32,938 bases of DNA from Bacteroidota bacterium (GCA_025352785.1 JANXSD010000019.1:1-32938), one strand, 5' to 3'. Shown: positions 1 to 9,710, numbered from the stretch's first letter. Numbers and translations are program-made. The notes: generated by a model not told the origin, from the letters alone.

Positions 1-724
<724 letters not shown>

Positions 725-773
725 AAAATTTGTTTATCTGCCGAAGCAAATATGATGTGCTCAGATTACCTAA

Positions 774-826
774 CATCTTAATTTAATTAAGATGGCTTAT
801 TATTTCCTACCAATCCTTCAAAGAAC
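774..826 (-). promoter_or_regulatory. 16S leader: hairpin and boxA-like element
   Basis: The transcribed leader between the rRNA promoters and the 16S 5' end contains GTTCTTTGA (complement of 818-826), which resembles the boxA antitermination/processing element of rRNA leaders in this phylum. Closer to the 16S lies a 10-bp inverted repeat around one central base (774-794, CATCTTAATT/AATTAAGATG), which could fold as a leader hairpin. The boxA assignment is by resemblance only. Confidence 0.45.
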
Positions 827-915
827 GTTTTAACAACTGACGCTTACTCCGCGCCTATAAACTTAATGTTGTAATAATCTATTTAGAACAATTTCCCGTT
901 GTTGTTATTGGGGGT

Positions 916-948
916 GCAAAAGTACAATCTCTTTTTCATCCTGCCAAA
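916..948 (-). promoter_or_regulatory. rRNA promoter P2 (proximal)
   Basis: On the minus strand a TTTG (complement of 945-948) is followed after 20 nt by TACTTTTGC (complement of 916-924). This fits the Bacteroidota primary-sigma pattern TTTG-N19-TAnnTTTG with one extra spacer base. Transcription would start near 909, about 185 nt before the mature 16S end. Confidence 0.7.
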
Positions 949-1010
949 TTTATTTGCAACTATTTTTAAGAACTTTTCACTGTGTGTTGCTTATATCCGT
1001 GAACGGGAGG

Positions 1011-1042
1011 GCAAAATTAGTACGACTTTCCGCATTGTCAAA
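1011..1042 (-). promoter_or_regulatory. rRNA promoter P1 (distal)
   Basis: On the minus strand TTTG (complement of 1039-1042) is followed after exactly 19 nt by TAATTTTGC (complement of 1011-1019). This is a full match to the Bacteroidota promoter consensus. It sits about 95 bp upstream of a second match, giving the tandem arrangement common for rRNA operons. Confidence 0.75.
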
Positions 1043-1451
1043 TAAATATGAAAGAAATATTCTAATTATTATCTAAGTTGTTGTTATTCATAGAGCTAAG
1101 TTTTAATCATACTCCAACTAACAACCTATTATATACCCAATACAGGCTTTTTTCTCTGTTATCTACCTTATACTTTCCCCAATTATTACCCTAAAACGTC
1201 ATTTATTTCTTCAGTGAAGTCAAAAAAATTTGAAGAAATCAATAAGAAATCGCTAAACAAAGCCCGAAATCGACTGAATATTTAATCTCCAGCCTACAAA
1301 TTCCATCAACTATACCTAAGAAATTGACTTTGCATACCATCAAACTCAACTTTAAAAATTCACAAGTCACCTTCTTTGCCGAATATTTATTTCTTTACCG
1401 CCATGCCAAATGGGGACATAAAACAGTTTTAAGACCAATCATGTTATCATT
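1043..1451. other. AT-rich intergenic region, no gene seen
   Basis: This is the divergent spacer between the rRNA promoters (minus) and the ABC transporter gene (plus). Neither strand shows a protein-like reading frame or a recognisable RNA gene. Confidence 0.6.
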
Positions 1452-1460
1452 TAAATTTGC
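1452..1460 (+). promoter_or_regulatory. Candidate -7 promoter box for the ABC transporter operon
   Basis: TAAATTTGC matches the TAnnTTTG(C) -7 element exactly and would give a leader of about 70 nt before the ATG at 1538. No clear -33 TTTG is found 17-20 nt upstream, so the call is tentative. The box also contains the TTG that would be the start of a longer reading frame, which argues against that longer start. Confidence 0.45.
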
Positions 1461-1537
1461 ATTTCAACTTTTTATGTCGCGCCGTAATCTATTTTAGTGC
1501 CCGTTTACAATTTGTACCGATACTATATATAATATGT

Positions 1538-2461
1538 ATGAATGCAATAATTGAAGTAAAAGATGTGACTAAAGCTTATGCAAGTCATATTGCACTTAAA
1601 AATGTTAGCCTTGTAATTCCTCAAAGTTCTGTTTTTGGATTGCTCGGACCCAATGGAGCAGGGAAAACCTCTCTTATCCGAATTATAAATCAGATCACTG
1701 CTCCAGATTCTGGAGAAATACTCCTTAATGGACATCGGTTACATAACGATCACACTAAAGAAATTGGATATTTACCTGAGGAAAGGGGACTATATAAGAA
1801 GATGGAAGTTGGAGAGCAGGCGCTATATCTAGCTAGACTCAAAGGTTTAAGTAGACCAGATGCTATCAAAAGGCTCAAGTATTGGTTTGAAAAATTTGAA
1901 ATTACGGAATGGTGGAGCAAGAAAATCGAAGAGTTAAGCAAAGGAATGCAGCAAAAAGTTCAATTTATTGTGACTGTTGTACATGAGCCCAAGCTTTTAA
2001 TTCTTGATGAACCTTTTACTGGATTTGATCCTTTGAATGCGAATCTTGTTAAGGATGAACTTCTAGACTTAAAACGAAAAGGAACTTCTATCATCTTATC
2101 GACTCACAGGATGGAATCGGTAGAAGAATTATGTACCCATATCGCGTTAATTCATAAGTCGCATAAATTATTGGATGGTGAGGTCGCAAGCATTCGAAAA
2201 TCCTATCGTACTAATACCTATGAAATCGAATATGAAGGAAATAATATAAGCTTGGCGAATAGTCTTTGGGGTGATTTTGAATTAATGGAAAATGAACATC
2301 AAGGAGAATATAAAAAAGCAAGAGTTAAATTTACTGGACAAGTGGCTACGAACCAACTTCTTCAATCACTCATTAATAATGTAAATGTAATTAGCTTTAA
2401 AGAGGTGGTTCCTAGTATGAGTGATATCTTCATTAAAACAGTTAGTCCTTTAGAAGCATAA
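1538..2461 (+). CDS. ABC transporter ATP-binding protein, NatA-like
   Basis: This is the cytoplasmic ATPase subunit of an ABC-2 type exporter; it would power the permease encoded 7 nt downstream. Numbering from the ATG at 1538 (307 residues), the Walker A motif GPNGAGKT is at 37-44, the signature LSKGMQQ at 133-139, Walker B with LLILDEP at 153-159, and the switch histidine in STHRM further on. The C-terminal 80 or so residues resemble the extension found in NatA/YhaQ-type ATPases. The frame is open further upstream from a TTG at 1457, but that TTG lies inside a likely promoter box and family proteins start near the MNAIIEVKDV segment, so 1538 is preferred. NatA/NatB pairs are associated with sodium or drug export in Firmicutes; the substrate here is unknown. 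Confidence 0.93.
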   Translation: MNAIIEVKDVTKAYASHIALKNVSLVIPQSSVFGLLGPNGAGKTSLIRIINQITAPDSGEILLNGHRLHNDHTKEIGYLPEERGLYKKMEVGEQALYLARLKGLSRPDAIKRLKYWFEKFEITEWWSKKIEELSKGMQQKVQFIVTVVHEPKLLILDEPFTGFDPLNANLVKDELLDLKRKGTSIILSTHRMESVEELCTHIALIHKSHKLLDGEVASIRKSYRTNTYEIEYEGNNISLANSLWGDFELMENEHQGEYKKARVKFTGQVATNQLLQSLINNVNVISFKEVVPSMSDIFIKTVSPLEA

Positions 2462-2468
2462 AAAGATT

Positions 2469-3797
2469 ATGAATAAAATATTATTAATAGTTCAAAGAGA
2501 ATATCTCACTAGAGTGAAGAAAAAGTCATTCATTATAATGACTATCCTTGGACCACTTTTGATGGCTACCATTTTTATTGCTCCAGTAGTGATTTCTAAG
2601 TATTCAAAAGATGATGGTTATAAAGTACATATTATTGACCAAGCCCCTAAAATTTTCACGACAATTCTACCGTCTTCCACGACTGTACAGTTTGTCAATG
2701 ATACTATAAATCTAGAAGCGGCGAAAAAGGCTTTTGATACGGATAAGGAATACGGGATTCTATATATACCTGCCGACATCATTAAAAATCCTGGTGGAGT
2801 GGTTCTTTACACAGAAAAGCAGGCGAATATTAAAGTCACTAGTTATATAGAACGTGTTTTAAAAGAAGATATCGAAAAGGCCAAACTAAAGTATGAAGGA
2901 ATATCTGCCCAAACCCTTGAATCGATCAAGACAGAAATAGATTTAAAAACACTTACTCTTAAAGGAGAAGAAAATGATTCCTCACTAAACACGATTGTTG
3001 GATTTGCCGCAGGGATTATGATTTATATGTTTATTTTTCTTTATGGTGTTCAAGTGATGCGAGGAGTTATTGAAGAGAAAACAAATAGAATTGTTGAGGT
3101 TATTATTTCTTCTGTAAAGCCATTTCAATTGATGATGGGCAAAATTATTGGGATTGCTTTAGTAGGATTCACTCAATTTCTACTATGGATTGTATTAACA
3201 TTCACTATTTCATCAATAGTAAATACCATCGTTTACAATAAAAAAAACGATCCAAAAGAAATTGTACAAGCCCTTCAGCACCAATCAACGAGTGGAAGTG
3301 TAGCACCTACTACAGGAGAATCGCCAACACAAAGCAAGGATCTACTTAAAATGATGGGGAATCTTTCGTCGATCAATTTTCCTCGGATTCTTGTTTGTTT
3401 TATAATTTACTTTTTGGGTGGATACCTCTTATATTCGGCATTATTTGCAGCAATTGGGGCTGCGGTAGACAATGAAACAGAGACACAACAATTTATGTTA
3501 CCTGTTACAATTCCTTTGATTTTATCATTTATGGTTGCACAAACGGTAGTTACTAATCCAGATAGTCAACTAGGATTTTGGTTTTCAATGATTCCACTTA
3601 CTTCTCCTGTTGTGATGATGGTTCGAATTCCATTTGGGGTTCCTGATTGGCAAATAGCCTTATCCATGTCATTATTAATTCTTGGTTTTATCGGAACAAC
3701 GTGGTTAGCTGGAAAAATTTACCGTACTGGCATCCTTCTTTACGGAAAAAAAATTAGTTATCGTGAAATTTCGAAATGGCTATTTTACAAAGATTGA
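2469..3797 (+). CDS. ABC-2 type permease, NatB-like
   Basis: This 442-residue integral membrane protein is the partner of the preceding ATPase. It has the ABC-2 permease layout: a short cytoplasmic N-terminus, one membrane helix at about residues 20-42, a large extracytoplasmic domain to about 170, then a group of five or so hydrophobic helices from about 175 to the C-terminus. The motif GVIEEKTNRIVEVIISS, just after the second helix, is typical of the NatB/YhaP branch. A hydrophilic, Gln/Ser/Thr-rich loop (about 255-295) separates two helices. The gene is 7 nt from the ATPase gene and 4 nt before the Ppx/GppA gene, so the three are probably cotranscribed. The transported substrate cannot be read from the sequence. 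Confidence 0.9.
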   Translation: MNKILLIVQREYLTRVKKKSFIIMTILGPLLMATIFIAPVVISKYSKDDGYKVHIIDQAPKIFTTILPSSTTVQFVNDTINLEAAKKAFDTDKEYGILYIPADIIKNPGGVVLYTEKQANIKVTSYIERVLKEDIEKAKLKYEGISAQTLESIKTEIDLKTLTLKGEENDSSLNTIVGFAAGIMIYMFIFLYGVQVMRGVIEEKTNRIVEVIISSVKPFQLMMGKIIGIALVGFTQFLLWIVLTFTISSIVNTIVYNKKNDPKEIVQALQHQSTSGSVAPTTGESPTQSKDLLKMMGNLSSINFPRILVCFIIYFLGGYLLYSALFAAIGAAVDNETETQQFMLPVTIPLILSFMVAQTVVTNPDSQLGFWFSMIPLTSPVVMMVRIPFGVPDWQIALSMSLLILGFIGTTWLAGKIYRTGILLYGKKISYREISKWLFYKD

Positions 3798-3801
3798 TTT
3801 A

Positions 3802-4719
3802 ATGAAAGTTGCTATAATTGATTGTGGAACAAATACATTTAACTTATTGATTGCTGAAAATCACGACGATCAATGGAAGCATCTTTATCGAAATAAACGA
3901 GTTGTAAAATTAGGATCTGGAGGTATTATTGGGAGAGTCATTGCAGAAGAGCCTGTTAATAAAGCTGTTGAAGCGCTTAAGGCCTACAAGAAAATTATCG
4001 TAAAACATAAAGTAGCCAAAACACTTATTGTTGGTACCTCTGCAATAAGAGATGCGAAAAACAGATATGCATTTCTAGAGAAAGTAAAAAAAGAAACTGG
4101 ATTTTCGATTCAACTTATTACCGGAGCCACGGAAGCAAAACTTATCTACAAAGGCGTTTGTGAAGCGATTATAATAGGTGAAGAAACTTCTCTCATTTTA
4201 GATATTGGAGGGGGAAGTGTTGAATTTATTATTTGCAATGACAAAAAAATTTATTGGAAGAAGAGTTTTAGATTGGGCGCAGCAAGATTAATAGAGAAGA
4301 TTCAGCCCTCTGATCCTATTCAATTATCAGAAATCAAAAAATTGAATACTTATTTAAATGAAAATCTAATTGGATTTGGTGAGGCTGTAGCCAAGTTTAA
4401 ACCTAAAAAATTGATAGGATCTAGTGGTTCATTTGGCACATTCGCTGCTTTAATCTTAAATAAGACTGAGGACCTTAATTTGATTCGAAGTAAAACGCAA
4501 TATCAGTTTAATTTAAAGGAATATAAAACACTTCATAAAGAATTAGTAAAATCGACTTATCGAGAACGGTTGATCATGAAAGGAATGCTTCGTATGAGAG
4601 CTGATATGATTGTTGTGTCTTCTCTATTACTTACATTTGCGCTCTCAAAAACAGGAATACGTAAATTACATCTTTCTACTTATGCATTGAAAGAAGGATT
4701 ATTAATGAGTATTCAATAG
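3802..4719 (+). CDS. Ppx/GppA family exopolyphosphatase-like protein
   Basis: The predicted protein has 305 residues and the ASKHA (actin-like ATPase) fold of Ppx/GppA phosphatases, which hydrolyse inorganic polyphosphate or pppGpp. The first phosphate loop DCGTNTFNLL lies at the N-terminus, the conserved GTSAIRDAKN follows near residue 75, the second phosphate loop LDIGGGSVEF is near 130-140, and GSSGSFGTFAAL appears around 208. It is the short, two-domain form without the C-terminal HD-like domain of E. coli Ppx, as is usual in Bacteroidota. The start at 3802 (MKVAIIDCG) follows the permease stop by 4 nt; a longer frame beginning inside the permease gene is less likely. Polyphosphatase and pppGpp phosphatase activity cannot be told apart here. 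Confidence 0.9.
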   Translation: MKVAIIDCGTNTFNLLIAENHDDQWKHLYRNKRVVKLGSGGIIGRVIAEEPVNKAVEALKAYKKIIVKHKVAKTLIVGTSAIRDAKNRYAFLEKVKKETGFSIQLITGATEAKLIYKGVCEAIIIGEETSLILDIGGGSVEFIICNDKKIYWKKSFRLGAARLIEKIQPSDPIQLSEIKKLNTYLNENLIGFGEAVAKFKPKKLIGSSGSFGTFAALILNKTEDLNLIRSKTQYQFNLKEYKTLHKELVKSTYRERLIMKGMLRMRADMIVVSSLLLTFALSKTGIRKLHLSTYALKEGLLMSIQ

Positions 4720-4752
4720 TTAACCATAATTAAATTATTAATCAATTGCGAT

Positions 4753-5919
4753 ATGGCTAAGATTTTAGTGATCGATGATGAAAAAAGCATTCGAAATACT
4801 TTAAAAGAAATTCTAGAATACGAAGGCCACGATATTAAAGATGCCCCTGATGGTATTGCAGGATTAGACTTAGCGTTCGCTGAGAAATTTGATATTATTT
4901 TATGTGATATTAAAATGCCAAAAATGGATGGCATTGAGGTTCTTGAGAAACTACTTGATCGCATTCCTGATATTCCCATTATCATGATCTCAGGACATGG
5001 CACTATTGAAACTGCAGTTGAAGCAATAAAAAAAGGAGCTTATGATTTTATATCAAAGCCTCTTGATTTAAATAGAATGTTGATTACACTGCGTAATGCA
5101 ATGGAAAAAACATCATTAGTCACTGAAACGAAATCGTTGAAACGTAAGATCAATCGGTCAACGGAAATGGTTGGGGCTTCGGAGCCGATTCAAAAAATTA
5201 AAGATATGATTAGTAGGGTTGCTCCTACTGATGCTCGAGTTTTAATTACTGGTGAAAATGGAACAGGAAAAGAATTAGTTGCTCGGTGGATTCATGAACA
5301 AAGTAATAGAAATCAACTCCCGTTAATTGAGGTAAATTGTGCTGCGATTCCTTCTGAGCTTATCGAAAGTGAATTATTCGGTCATGAAAAAGGGGCTTTC
5401 ACCTCTGCCATTAAACAACGTATTGGTAAATTCGAACAAGCGAATGGTGGCACTTTATTTTTAGATGAAATTGGTGATATGAGTTTATCTGCACAAGCGA
5501 AAGTTTTACGTGCACTTCAAGAAAATAAGATTACACGTGTTGGTGGTGAAAAAGAAATCACTGTAAATGTTCGTGTAATTGCGGCTACTAATAAAGATTT
5601 GAAAAAAGAAATTGAGTACAATAATTTTCGAGAAGATTTATATCATCGCTTGAGTGTAATTTTTATACAAGTACCTTCATTAAATGAACGTAAGGATGAT
5701 ATTCCTTTAATTGCAAATCATTTCTTACAACAAATTTGCGAAGATTATGCTATACCCATTAAAAATTTCACTGAGGATGCAATTACCGAGCTAAAAAAGA
5801 TTAATTGGACTGGAAATATTCGTGAACTAAGGAACGTTGTTGAACGACTTATTATTTTGTGCGACAAAACAATTACAGGAAGCGATGTTCAAAATTTTGC
5901 TTCAAAAGCGATTACATAA
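4753..5919 (+). CDS. Sigma-54-type response regulator without a DNA-binding domain
   Basis: This 388-residue protein is built like NtrC but stops early. Residues 1-120 are a receiver domain with the acidic pocket D8-D9, the phosphorylation site D52 and K102. Residues 140-365 are an AAA+ sigma-54 interaction domain with Walker A GENGTGKE (167-174) and Walker B GGTLFLDE (about 232-239). The sigma-54 contact loop, normally GAFTGA, reads GAFTSA (214-219). The protein ends shortly after the AAA+ lid (NVVERLIIL and a short tail) and has no Fis-type helix-turn-helix. The gene is followed by a hairpin terminator, so the absence of the HTH is not an obvious truncation. I recall similar HTH-less members in other Bacteroidota. 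The partner kinase is not in the window. Confidence 0.9.
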   Translation: MAKILVIDDEKSIRNTLKEILEYEGHDIKDAPDGIAGLDLAFAEKFDIILCDIKMPKMDGIEVLEKLLDRIPDIPIIMISGHGTIETAVEAIKKGAYDFISKPLDLNRMLITLRNAMEKTSLVTETKSLKRKINRSTEMVGASEPIQKIKDMISRVAPTDARVLITGENGTGKELVARWIHEQSNRNQLPLIEVNCAAIPSELIESELFGHEKGAFTSAIKQRIGKFEQANGGTLFLDEIGDMSLSAQAKVLRALQENKITRVGGEKEITVNVRVIAATNKDLKKEIEYNNFREDLYHRLSVIFIQVPSLNERKDDIPLIANHFLQQICEDYAIPIKNFTEDAITELKKINWTGNIRELRNVVERLIILCDKTITGSDVQNFASKAIT

Positions 5920-5942
5920 TTTTCATTAAAGTATGCTTAGAA

Positions 5943-5977
5943 AAAAAAGCCATGACAGTAAATTTCATGGCTTTTTT
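5943..5977. terminator. Bidirectional rho-independent terminator
   Basis: GCCATGA (5949-5955) pairs with TCATGGC (5965-5971), flanked by A6 on the left and T6 on the right. It therefore works in both directions and separates the convergent sigma-54 response regulator (plus) from the HMA protein gene (minus). Confidence 0.85.
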
Positions 5978-5988
5978 CTTAAAAAATT

Positions 5989-6327
5989 TTATTTATTTTT
6001 CTTGGGTGCATCCTTTAAACAACAAGACTTTAGTTTTTTGTATGCTTTTAGATCCGCAGGAATTGAATCCGCATCGTAGCCTATTGATGCAATGGATTTA
6101 CGTAAAATATCAGGATTTGTTTTTTCTGCGTTGTAAAAAATGGTTACTATTTTTGTATCATTATCAAGCTCCGCAGATTTAACTCCTTTCTCATAATTTA
6201 ATTGTCTCTCAATAGCTTCTTTACATTCGCCACATCGAGCGGAAGTTTGAATTTTTATATTTGATGTTTGTGCATTAACATGAATTGTAAGGAATGCAAA
6301 TAAGAACAAGAGGATTGTATTTTTCAT
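5989..6327 (-). CDS. Exported HMA-domain heavy-metal-binding protein
   Basis: This 112-residue protein has a signal peptide (residues 1-19, ending VNA before QTS) followed by a heavy-metal-associated (HMA, MerP/CopZ-like) ferredoxin-like domain. The metal site is CGEC (C32 and C35), in place of the usual CxxC in GMTCxxC. The C-terminus adds a second Cys pair (KSCCLKD) before a Lys-rich end. It is likely a periplasmic chaperone or sensor for copper or a similar soft metal. It lies 10 nt downstream of the TonB-dependent receptor gene on the same strand, so the two are probably cotranscribed and act on the same metal. Its end abuts the shared bidirectional terminator. Confidence 0.85.
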   Translation of the reverse strand: MKNTILLFLFAFLTIHVNAQTSNIKIQTSARCGECKEAIERQLNYEKGVKSAELDNDTKIVTIFYNAEKTNPDILRKSIASIGYDADSIPADLKAYKKLKSCCLKDAPKKNK

Positions 6328-6337
6328 AATTAGTTTG

Positions 6338-8572
6338 TTATTTTATTGATAAACGAATGCCAAGATAAATTTTTCTTCCCATAATCGGACCCCAAACTCT
6401 TGTAGCATCGAAGTCATTGCTGAAAGGATTTTGTGAGGAGATGATTGGATTTTGTTGTGTAAAGTTTAATAAATTTTCACCTCCCAAATAAAGATCCCAT
6501 TTTTTAAAGGCACGTGTTATTTGTGCTTGCAGCATAAAATAATCAGGTGATTCTTCAGAGGCAAAGTCTAATTGCGAACTTGTAGCAGGAAGAGGCTTTG
6601 CTCCTTCCCATTGCAATGTAGCATCAAAAATCCAGAACTTTTTATTTGTTTTGTATGAAACATTTAAGAGTGCCTTATCTCTCGCAACCAACGGTTTTGC
6701 TTTATTTTTAATTGATAAATAATCGGTGTGTACATCATCCATTTTGTAGGCAAGTTTTATATCCAAATGTTCCACAAGTTCGTAAGTAAAAGTTGTTTGA
6801 AAACTATTTGCATACGATTTACCTTTCAAATTATAATACAGTACGGCATCATTTCTTGAATATTGATCGAGTATCAATTGATGGCGGAATTCCGTTCTGT
6901 AATAATCGAGTGCTAAACTACCTTCATGATCAAAAATCTTAAATCGAGAAGTGATGTTTACACCTCCATTCCAAGCATCTTCCAATTCTGGATTTTCCAC
7001 TATTATTAATTTTTTCGCACTCACCATTACACCGATATTATCTGCAAATGGATTTGCGGATCGATAACCTCTTCCTCCAGAGACACGCACAATAAATTCG
7101 GGGGCAAAATTATATTTTAGGTGCAATCGAGGTGTGAAGAGCCATCCATATTTATTATGATAATCGATTCGTGCACCTAAAATGGCCCCAAACTTTTTGG
7201 AATCGCCACCAAAAGTATATTCACCAAAAACTCCAGGCACTAACTCCGTACGATTAAAAGCTGAATCATTGTAACTCTCCACATAATCATCTAATTTATA
7301 ATCTGCTCCTGCTTTTATGTGGTGATCAGTAGTTGAAATTATATTAATGAAACTGTAATTCAAATAAAGAGATCGTTGCGTTCCAGAATATTTTTTCAAC
7401 CCAAAAAAACCATCTTGTTGGTGATATGTCCAAGATGTTTGTAGGCCCATTGATTTGAATGGTGTTTTGGGATAGATCAAACCAGTTTTCGTATAAAGCT
7501 CTAATCGTTTTGTTAGGATCCCAAAGCCATAAGAATTTGTTGTGCCCTTATCTATTTCTTTATCAAAAGAAATCTGACCACCTAAACGATCTTCGTACAA
7601 ACTCTTTAATCCAATTTGTCCCTCTAGTTTTTTTCCATCGTGGTAAAAAAAGCGATTGTAAACATGGAACTGTTTGGTGAGCGGTTGATCTAAAAATCCA
7701 TCATTATTATGATCACTCTTCACACCAACATAATCGGCATGTGTCATCAACATATATTTCCATTTTTTACTGAGCGAAATAGTATTGATATTATTAAATT
7801 CAATCTTCCCCTCGTTGTCGGTATAAATATTTATTAAAAAAGGAACTGTTTTCTCTGGCTTTTTAAATTCAACATTTATTTGTCCGGTGATTGCTTCGTA
7901 TCCATTTGCTACTGACCCTGCACCTTTACTTATTTGAATGGATTCCATCCATGGACCAGGAACATAGCTTAATCCGTAAGGCACTGCTAATCCTTTAAGT
8001 GTTGGAATGTTTTCGGCTAAAGTTTGCGTATAAATTCCAGATAAACCGAGCAATTGGATTTCTTTGGAACCTGTTACTGCATCATTATAATTTACATCTA
8101 CAGATGGGTTTGTTTCGAAACTTTCGGATAAATTACAACATGCTGCTTTTAACAATTCTCCCTCTGTGATTAATTCAGAATTAATAGGTTTTAATGTAGA
8201 GATTTCAGTATTTTGACGCCTTGCTTTTATCTCGACAGTTTTTAATTCAAGCGACTTCAATTGCACCTTTATATTTTGCTGTGCATCGGAAACTTGAATA
8301 GTGTCAGTGAGATATCCCACATAACTTATTATTAAATTATGTGGAAGAGAAACTTTCACATCTAGTTTGAATTCCCCTATTTCATTTGTAACCGAACCAA
8401 TTGTGGTACTCTCCCAAAACACATTTGCAAATGGCAACGAATATTGCGTTCCACTTCTTTCTGTTCCGAATACTTTTCCAGTAATTTGTAAATCTTGAGC
8501 TTGTGCAATAATAATCTGCAATAGAAAGATCATTATCAATAAAATTTTATCAATTATTTTGAATGATTTCAT
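6338..8572 (-). CDS. TonB-dependent outer-membrane receptor, probably metal-related
   Basis: The protein has 744 residues. A signal peptide (1-25) is followed by a CarboxypepD_reg-like beta domain (about 28-112), a plug domain (about 120-235) and a 22-strand-type beta-barrel to a C-terminus ending in a hydrophobic/basic strand (GIRLSIK). The plug carries an adjacent cysteine pair, C145-C146, near its start, and the segments LLGLSGIYTQTL and YVPGPWMESIQISKG. This receptor type is often found next to HMA and Cys-rich exported proteins in Bacteroidota. It is expected to take up a chelated metal or metal complex through the outer membrane using TonB energy. Neighbours on both sides bind soft metals, which suggests copper; the ligand is inferred from context only. 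Confidence 0.9.
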   Translation of the reverse strand: MKSFKIIDKILLIMIFLLQIIIAQAQDLQITGKVFGTERSGTQYSLPFANVFWESTTIGSVTNEIGEFKLDVKVSLPHNLIISYVGYLTDTIQVSDAQQNIKVQLKSLELKTVEIKARRQNTEISTLKPINSELITEGELLKAACCNLSESFETNPSVDVNYNDAVTGSKEIQLLGLSGIYTQTLAENIPTLKGLAVPYGLSYVPGPWMESIQISKGAGSVANGYEAITGQINVEFKKPEKTVPFLINIYTDNEGKIEFNNINTISLSKKWKYMLMTHADYVGVKSDHNNDGFLDQPLTKQFHVYNRFFYHDGKKLEGQIGLKSLYEDRLGGQISFDKEIDKGTTNSYGFGILTKRLELYTKTGLIYPKTPFKSMGLQTSWTYHQQDGFFGLKKYSGTQRSLYLNYSFINIISTTDHHIKAGADYKLDDYVESYNDSAFNRTELVPGVFGEYTFGGDSKKFGAILGARIDYHNKYGWLFTPRLHLKYNFAPEFIVRVSGGRGYRSANPFADNIGVMVSAKKLIIVENPELEDAWNGGVNITSRFKIFDHEGSLALDYYRTEFRHQLILDQYSRNDAVLYYNLKGKSYANSFQTTFTYELVEHLDIKLAYKMDDVHTDYLSIKNKAKPLVARDKALLNVSYKTNKKFWIFDATLQWEGAKPLPATSSQLDFASEESPDYFMLQAQITRAFKKWDLYLGGENLLNFTQQNPIISSQNPFSNDFDATRVWGPIMGRKIYLGIRLSIK

Positions 8573-8651
8573 TAGGTTTTCTTATAATAATTAAACAGTG
8601 TTAGATCATCCACAGCTTTAATTTCTGTAGATTTAAAAAATCTAATTTGTT

Positions 8652-9125
8652 TCAAATTAAAAAAACACAATGACGAATAATAATTTCATTGCTACAACTC
8701 TCTTGTTGAATATCTAGAGGTAAAAAAAACTTATCTTCATTAAAGTAGGAAACAGATAATTGTTGATCGACGAAAGTAAAATTATTGACCAGAGATTGAT
8801 CCAAAAATAATTTGTAATCAAGATTTGATGAATGATAAAGCGGAATATTAAAATATGCATTAATATTGAGGCAACAGGATGATTTGTTGGAAGTAAAAGA
8901 TTCAGCACTCAAATCCTTTTTCATATTATATGTTTCGCCTGCATTCGTGGATTTTGAACAACAGCACCTTTTAGAAGCATCCTTAATTTCTTTCGTTTCG
9001 CAAGATATATTCGACATATTTGCCTTTTCAACACATAAATGAACAGAATAAACTGATCCCAAGCCACCTAAAAAAAGGATAGTGATAAGGAGATAAGATA
9101 AGAGAATATGCTGCAAATATTTCAT
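8652..9125 (-). CDS. Small Cys-rich exported protein of the metal cluster
   Basis: This 157-residue protein has an N-terminal hydrophobic segment (signal peptide or anchor, about residues 5-27) followed by several cysteine groups: HLC near the cleavage region, CCC about 30 residues later, then SCC, and a C-terminal HC. The layout resembles the small Bacteroidota family annotated HYC_CC_PP, which occurs beside TonB receptors and HMA proteins, but the first motif is VHLC rather than HYC, so the assignment is tentative. The frame also opens at a TTG at 9134; the ATG at 9125 is preferred because a -7-like box lies right in front of it. It is on the same strand as the receptor, 79 nt upstream. The biochemical role is unknown; metal binding is inferred from the cysteines. 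Confidence 0.7.
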   Translation of the reverse strand: MKYLQHILLSYLLITILFLGGLGSVYSVHLCVEKANMSNISCETKEIKDASKRCCCSKSTNAGETYNMKKDLSAESFTSNKSSCCLNINAYFNIPLYHSSNLDYKLFLDQSLVNNFTFVDQQLSVSYFNEDKFFLPLDIQQESCSNEIIIRHCVFLI

Positions 9126-9131
9126 ACTATA

Positions 9132-9139
9132 CAAAGATA
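9132..9139 (-). promoter_or_regulatory. Candidate -7 box for the metal cluster; mRNA may be leaderless
   Basis: On the minus strand TATCTTTG fits TAnnTTTG and lies 6 nt before the ATG at 9125, so the transcript would begin at or next to the start codon. No good -33 TTTG is visible at the expected distance. Confidence 0.35.
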
Positions 9140-9311
9140 AGGTTAATCTGTGCGATAACGGTGTGACGGACCCTTGTGGTGATTAATTTTAGATGGTTAA
9201 TTCAAGTGGACAAAAATAATAGTGTTTATTTTATCCATTATTGGACGAGGTATTTAAATATATGATTGCTTTGAAAATTTCTTGCTTAAAATATTGCTTA
9301 TAAAATATTTT

Positions 9312-9710
9312 TCAACTGTGGTTGTCTTTATACACCATCACACCAAATTTTCGTCCCAAATAAGTGGTATCCTTCAGCACATTTGAGACCCTTGGAAAGG
9401 AGCTCTTTTTCGGTGGTAGTACAGTATCTAGTTTTCTTTGAATAGTTTTTATAGAACAACCATATTTCATGACAATTTGCCAATACGTTTATTGGACTTC
9501 ATGATAATCAGCCCAAATTAAAAAACTATTTAGCCGTTTGCCACCAATAAAGTATTTTCGACAGTTCCCACATTTATAGCGTTGTTCCCCTTTCTCAAAA
9601 CCATCTTTTGGAACTATTTTGCTCGAGCAATAAAAACAGTTTTTTCCTTCATAACCTTTCATTTCTGCAAAGCTATATTCTTCAAGAATTCCAGAACTTT
9701 TTATCACCAC
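9312..9710 (-). pseudogene. Transposase relic, zinc-ribbon plus DDE start (IS256/IS1249-like)
   Basis: The minus-strand frame encodes a zinc ribbon (CFYC...CGNC, within about 9560-9640) typical of transposases that bind their ends through an N-terminal zinc finger. The frame is interrupted by a TAA at 9489-9491. In the same frame it then continues with TYWQIVMKYG, IQRKLDTV and DTTYLGRKFGVMVYKD, which looks like the first DDE strand of IS1249-type transposases. It stops at 9312 well before the rest of the catalytic domain. It is thus inactivated by a nonsense mutation and a 3' truncation. The original start may be the ATG at 9660-9662. Family naming is by recall of the motif style. Confidence 0.7.

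Noticed and set aside
1457-1537. N-terminal extension of the ABC ATPase starting at a TTG
   Set aside because: The TTG is part of a perfect -7 promoter box, and family members start at the MNAIIEV segment (1538).
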